Shown: piece by piece, positions 60,758 through 64,000 of the stretch | Layout of the letters: the number at the start of each line of letters is the position of its first letter | Position numbering within the stretch: position 1 is the stretch's first letter | DNA from: Cichorium intybus | Taxonomy: Eukaryota; Streptophyta; Magnoliopsida; Asterales; Asteraceae | Length of the DNA stretch: 64,000 nt | Direction of reading: 5' to 3' | Assembly: GCA_023525715.1 (NCBI GenBank) | Contig: CM042012.1 | Span: 115,421,298 to 115,485,297, forward strand | Notes under the pieces: model-generated | Told to the model about the DNA's origin: nothing | Seen by the model: the letters and a program-made list of their open reading frames with translations, nothing else | Database searches by the model: none | Made by a program: the position numbers and the translations under genes

Positions 60758-63700
60758 ATGGATTCAGGTAAGTTTATTTACTTGATTTAATATGTTTATT
60801 TTGTTTTGTTTTGTGATTTGTATTATGATATATATCTGTTTTTTTGAAACCCTAGTTTTTTGTATCATATTTTTGTTAAAAAGAGGTGTTTTAGATTGTT
60901 GTTTATTTGAATTTTTTGTATATTAGATAAACATGTAAGTTTGATTTTGTTAATTAGTTGATTAATTAGTTGTTTGTGAAACATTATTGTGCATTATTTT
61001 TGTAACGAATTATGTAGATTTGTTTCACATATGTATCATTGCTATAATCAACAAATCAATGAAAGTACATTGCTATAATCTGTAGATTAGAACAACTGTA
61101 GGATTTCATAATTTAGATATTAATGAAAGTACATTTTTATAATATGTAGACTTCTCAAAGTACAATGTGGTGTCCTTTTGGTATGAAACATATCAATTAC
61201 AATGATACAATAAGATATTTTGAAAGTAAAATTCAAAAAGCAACTGATGAAACAAAAGTGCATTGTTATTTATTGTTTTTTAATACTTTTTGTTTGATAT
61301 ATAGGTGATTCTAAAAAGAGGAAGAGAAAGTCTGTTAATCCAGAAGGTAAAAGTAAAGCTAGTTATGTTGATCTTTCTTCAAGTAGAAAATCAACATTAA
61401 AGGCTCAAAATGTAGTTGAAGTTTCTTCCAGTAAACCAGTGAAAGTTAAAAAGGGCAAAATTACAAGTTCTTCAAAAGCAAATAGCAGTGATGATGATTT
61501 TGTTTCTCAACCGGTGTTTGATCAAGTTGAAGTTCCTGTGAAGAAAGGTGGTATTGCTTTTAGGAACCCATCTGGTTTGATTTCAGAGATATTTAGTTCA
61601 TTTAATGATAATCAGAAATCTACAGTGAATGAAATAGGTTTTGGATTTATAGGTGATTTTGTAGTAAAAAAATTTGGAAGGGATTTGTGTTTTTGGATTC
61701 TGGAGAACTATGATGAGAAAAGAAATGTATTGTGTGTGAATAATCAAGTCATTCACATCACAAAGAAGAGTGTTCATGATATATATGGATTACCTATGGG
61801 TAACATCCCGATGATTTTACCTATTAAAAGCCGTTTTGGTGATCCTATAATTAAAAAATGGAGGGATCAGTTCGGTAAGGACAAAGAGAGAATTAGATTA
61901 GTTGATTTGAAAAACTTTTTAGAGAAAAGCACTGATTTTGGTGAGATGTTCATACTAAACTTTTTGGTTGCTTATGTTACTATTATGATCGATGCTCCAG
62001 CAATGGGTACATGCAACCAGAAGTTTTTAGAGAATTTTAATGAGCATCTTAATGTAAAAGAGTTTGATTGGTGTGGTTTTGTTATTGAATGCTTGAAAGA
62101 AAGCAAGAAGGGTTTGAATCTTAATTCAAAAACACAATATGCTGGTCCAGTTGCCTTTCTTGTGGTAAGTTTAAATTTATAATTTTGTATCACATTGTTA
62201 GTTTTTTTGTTTAATTAATGATGCAAACTTCGTTTTTACGTGTTGCAGTTATTATACCTTCATTGCACGAAGTTGCGTTCTGATGTTTCTGTTAAAAGAG
62301 TGTATCCAGCTACTTCTTATTGGAGTGGTAAAAAAGTTGGTGATAGGTTGAAAAGTTTACAACATTTTGGTGATGTTGATGTTATAGAAACATACAAAGA
62401 TAATGTAGATGATGATTCACAAAGTAAGAAGCAAAAGAAGATGAAGGAGAAAAAGAAGATTCAGGAAAAGAAGAAGGTGGATGTTTCATCTAAAAAAATG
62501 GAATCAAGTGTAAGGAAGAAGACATTAGATAAGGAAGTTAAAGGTAATATAATGTAGATGATGATGTTTTTTATAATTAATGTATGATATTTTACTAATA
62601 ATTGTTTATTTTTTCTAAATCAGATGATGTTATATTGAACAAAGGGAAAAATGTTGTTGAAGATATAAGTGAGAAGGATGTTAGAGAAAAGGATGATGTA
62701 AGTGAAGAGGTGGTAAAGTCTGTTGATCATAATTCTGATTTTGATGTTATTTTAGATGGTACAAGATCTTTAGAGGTATGTAATTATTTACTAATTTGTT
62801 AATTTTAGACAAACATTATCTCATAGTTCATTTGTTATTTGGTGATGTATTTTGTTAATGATGCAATTTTTTCAGGCTTTTAAAGAAAAGTTGAATAGTG
62901 TGTTTAAAAAATATTTTGAATCCAAATCAAGCATTGATGAGTGGATTAGACGTGCCTGGGATCAATTCCCAGGTAATCAGGAGATTTTGGATTATGCTAC
63001 GAAGCGTAATGGAGAGTTCAACATGGTTCATGAAAAGATTGTACTAGTTGATGATGAAGATTTCAATGATGTTACTCCAGAAAAGGATAATGAGTTGAAT
63101 GAAGAAGGAACGAGTGGTAAAGAAAACGAGCTTTCTGTGACACAATTACTCGATGATCCAATTTTCTGTGCTGAGATTGAGAGAAATGCACTTGCAGTTA
63201 TTGCAAAAAAATCTACTACTTCTGTAGTTGCTAGTGAAGGTTTGGTAGGAAGTGTTGGTGTTCAAGAAGAAATTTCAGATGAAGAGTTAATTGAGGCTAG
63301 TAAGATTATTAGTCAGATTCATTTGGGTAAGCAAGAAGTTCAAGTAAACGTTGATTTCACAACTCCAAAAGATGCAATTCGAAAGGACAGTTCAGTTTCA
63401 AAAACAAATGATCATACAATTTTATCACCGATTCCTATTCAATCTTTTAATGCTGAAGCTGGCCCTAGCAGACCAAAAAGAAAAATTAAGCCTGCACCAC
63501 CCCTTTGTTCTCCATATGATGCAAAATTAGTTGATTCCAGTGAAAAGGTAAGTCGTAATGAAGAAAGGGTTGCTGGTAGTGTCTTCCTTGCCATTCGTGA
63601 TCCTAGGTATTTTCAATTATTTTAGTTATATATTTTTAGTTGTTGGTACAGTAAAAATAATATTTTCATTTGTTTTTTTTAGGGAAAAAATATTTGAATC

Positions 63701-64000
63701 ATCTAATGGTTTTATTGGTATAAGAGCGGTGATGGAATCTATGATACCCGGTTGTAGGATTCATTGTGGTGTTATTGACATATGGTCATCCTTTTTGAAT
63801 GAATTGGAAAAATCAAAAAGCCACACTGCTGCATCAAGATTTTTTATGCCTTGCTCATTGATGGTATGATACATTTTTATTACTTTTTGTTTTATTTATA
63901 TTTTATAAATTAACTAACTTGTTTCATATTTATATATTTGTAGACAAATATTGTTTTTAAGAAGGCTGAAAGCTTAAATCTGAGGTTTGTTGAAAGGGTT
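60758..64000 (+). CDS. ULP1/C48-like gene of transposon-associated type, partial (window edge)
   Basis: A seven-exon model keeps one frame: 60,758-60,767, 61,305-62,164, 62,249-62,543, 62,624-62,775, 62,876-63,606, 63,683-63,863 and 63,944 onward, all with GT/AG ends. It starts MDSGDSKKRKRKS, a basic nuclear-localisation-like stretch. A conserved N-terminal domain follows (FRNPSGLISEIFSSF, ITKKSVHDIYGLPMG, FDWCGFVIECLKESK). Then come Lys/Asp-rich linkers and the entry to a protease-like part (HCGVIDIWSSFLNELE, ASRFFMPCSLM). Similar proteins in Asteraceae end in a ULP1 cysteine-protease domain (SUMO peptidase fold) and are often carried by transposons. The catalytic residues lie beyond 64,000, so activity cannot be judged. 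Confidence 0.65.

Overview
This is nuclear DNA of a flowering plant, probably a eudicot. It is AT-rich, with introns bounded by GT/AG, plant Copia retrotransposons primed by initiator-Met tRNA, CACTA, Mutator-like, PIF/Harbinger, hAT and Stowaway-type transposons, and long (TA)n tracts. The receptor-like cytoplasmic kinase type and the amplified TE families would fit Asteraceae (lettuce/sunflower group), but that is an inference from memory of similar proteins. I saw no tRNA, rRNA or CRISPR.

The backbone is an old tandem segmental duplication. Copy A runs about 2,249-14,815 and copy B about 43,855-53,640. Each copy holds, on the minus strand, a protein-kinase exon followed by a kelch-repeat exon (A: 11,191-12,099 and 9,790-10,809; B: 49,532-50,443 and 48,021-49,133). 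The kinase exon ends in a strong splice donor and the kelch exon opens after an acceptor, both in phase 0 and in both copies. The simplest reading is one two-exon gene encoding a kinase-kelch fusion without an F-box. These two genes and a ULP1-like gene running off the right edge (60,758-64,000) are the only convincing non-transposon genes. Decayed ULP1-like and unknown coding remnants lie in the duplicated flanks.

Everything else is mostly mobile DNA. Copy A was hit by a gag-only TR-GAG element (2,878-4,819, TSD GGCCG), a 2.2-kb foldback element (7,311-9,485) and a 5'-truncated non-LTR retrotransposon (12,527-13,976). Copy B was hit by a non-autonomous CACTA (45,441-47,672, TSD TAT), a 2-kb LTR-like insert (51,069-53,085, TSD GTTTT) and, at its right edge, a second foldback (53,639-54,766).

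Between the copies lies a nest. An old Copia (about 14,818-24,420) carries a Mutator-like element in its LTR (14,942-16,411, TSD TAAGTTTTA) and a CACTA in its leader (16,654-23,566, TSD GCT), and that CACTA holds a PIF/Harbinger. Next come a 7.4-kb LARD-like retroelement with no coding capacity (25,113-32,483, TSD TCATC) and a young, almost intact 10.7-kb Copia (32,717-43,447, TSD GACTC). The gag, coiled-coil and pol blocks of this Copia lie in one frame, broken only by two UAA codons in similar contexts.

Right of copy B are a solo LTR of the LARD family (54,959-55,726, TSD GAAAT), hAT and LINE debris, and an inverted-end element bounded by TA tracts (57,617-60,151). The TA junction on its right side starts the segment that leads into the ULP1-like gene. 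Coordinates of TSD-flanked elements are exact by eye; others are approximate.
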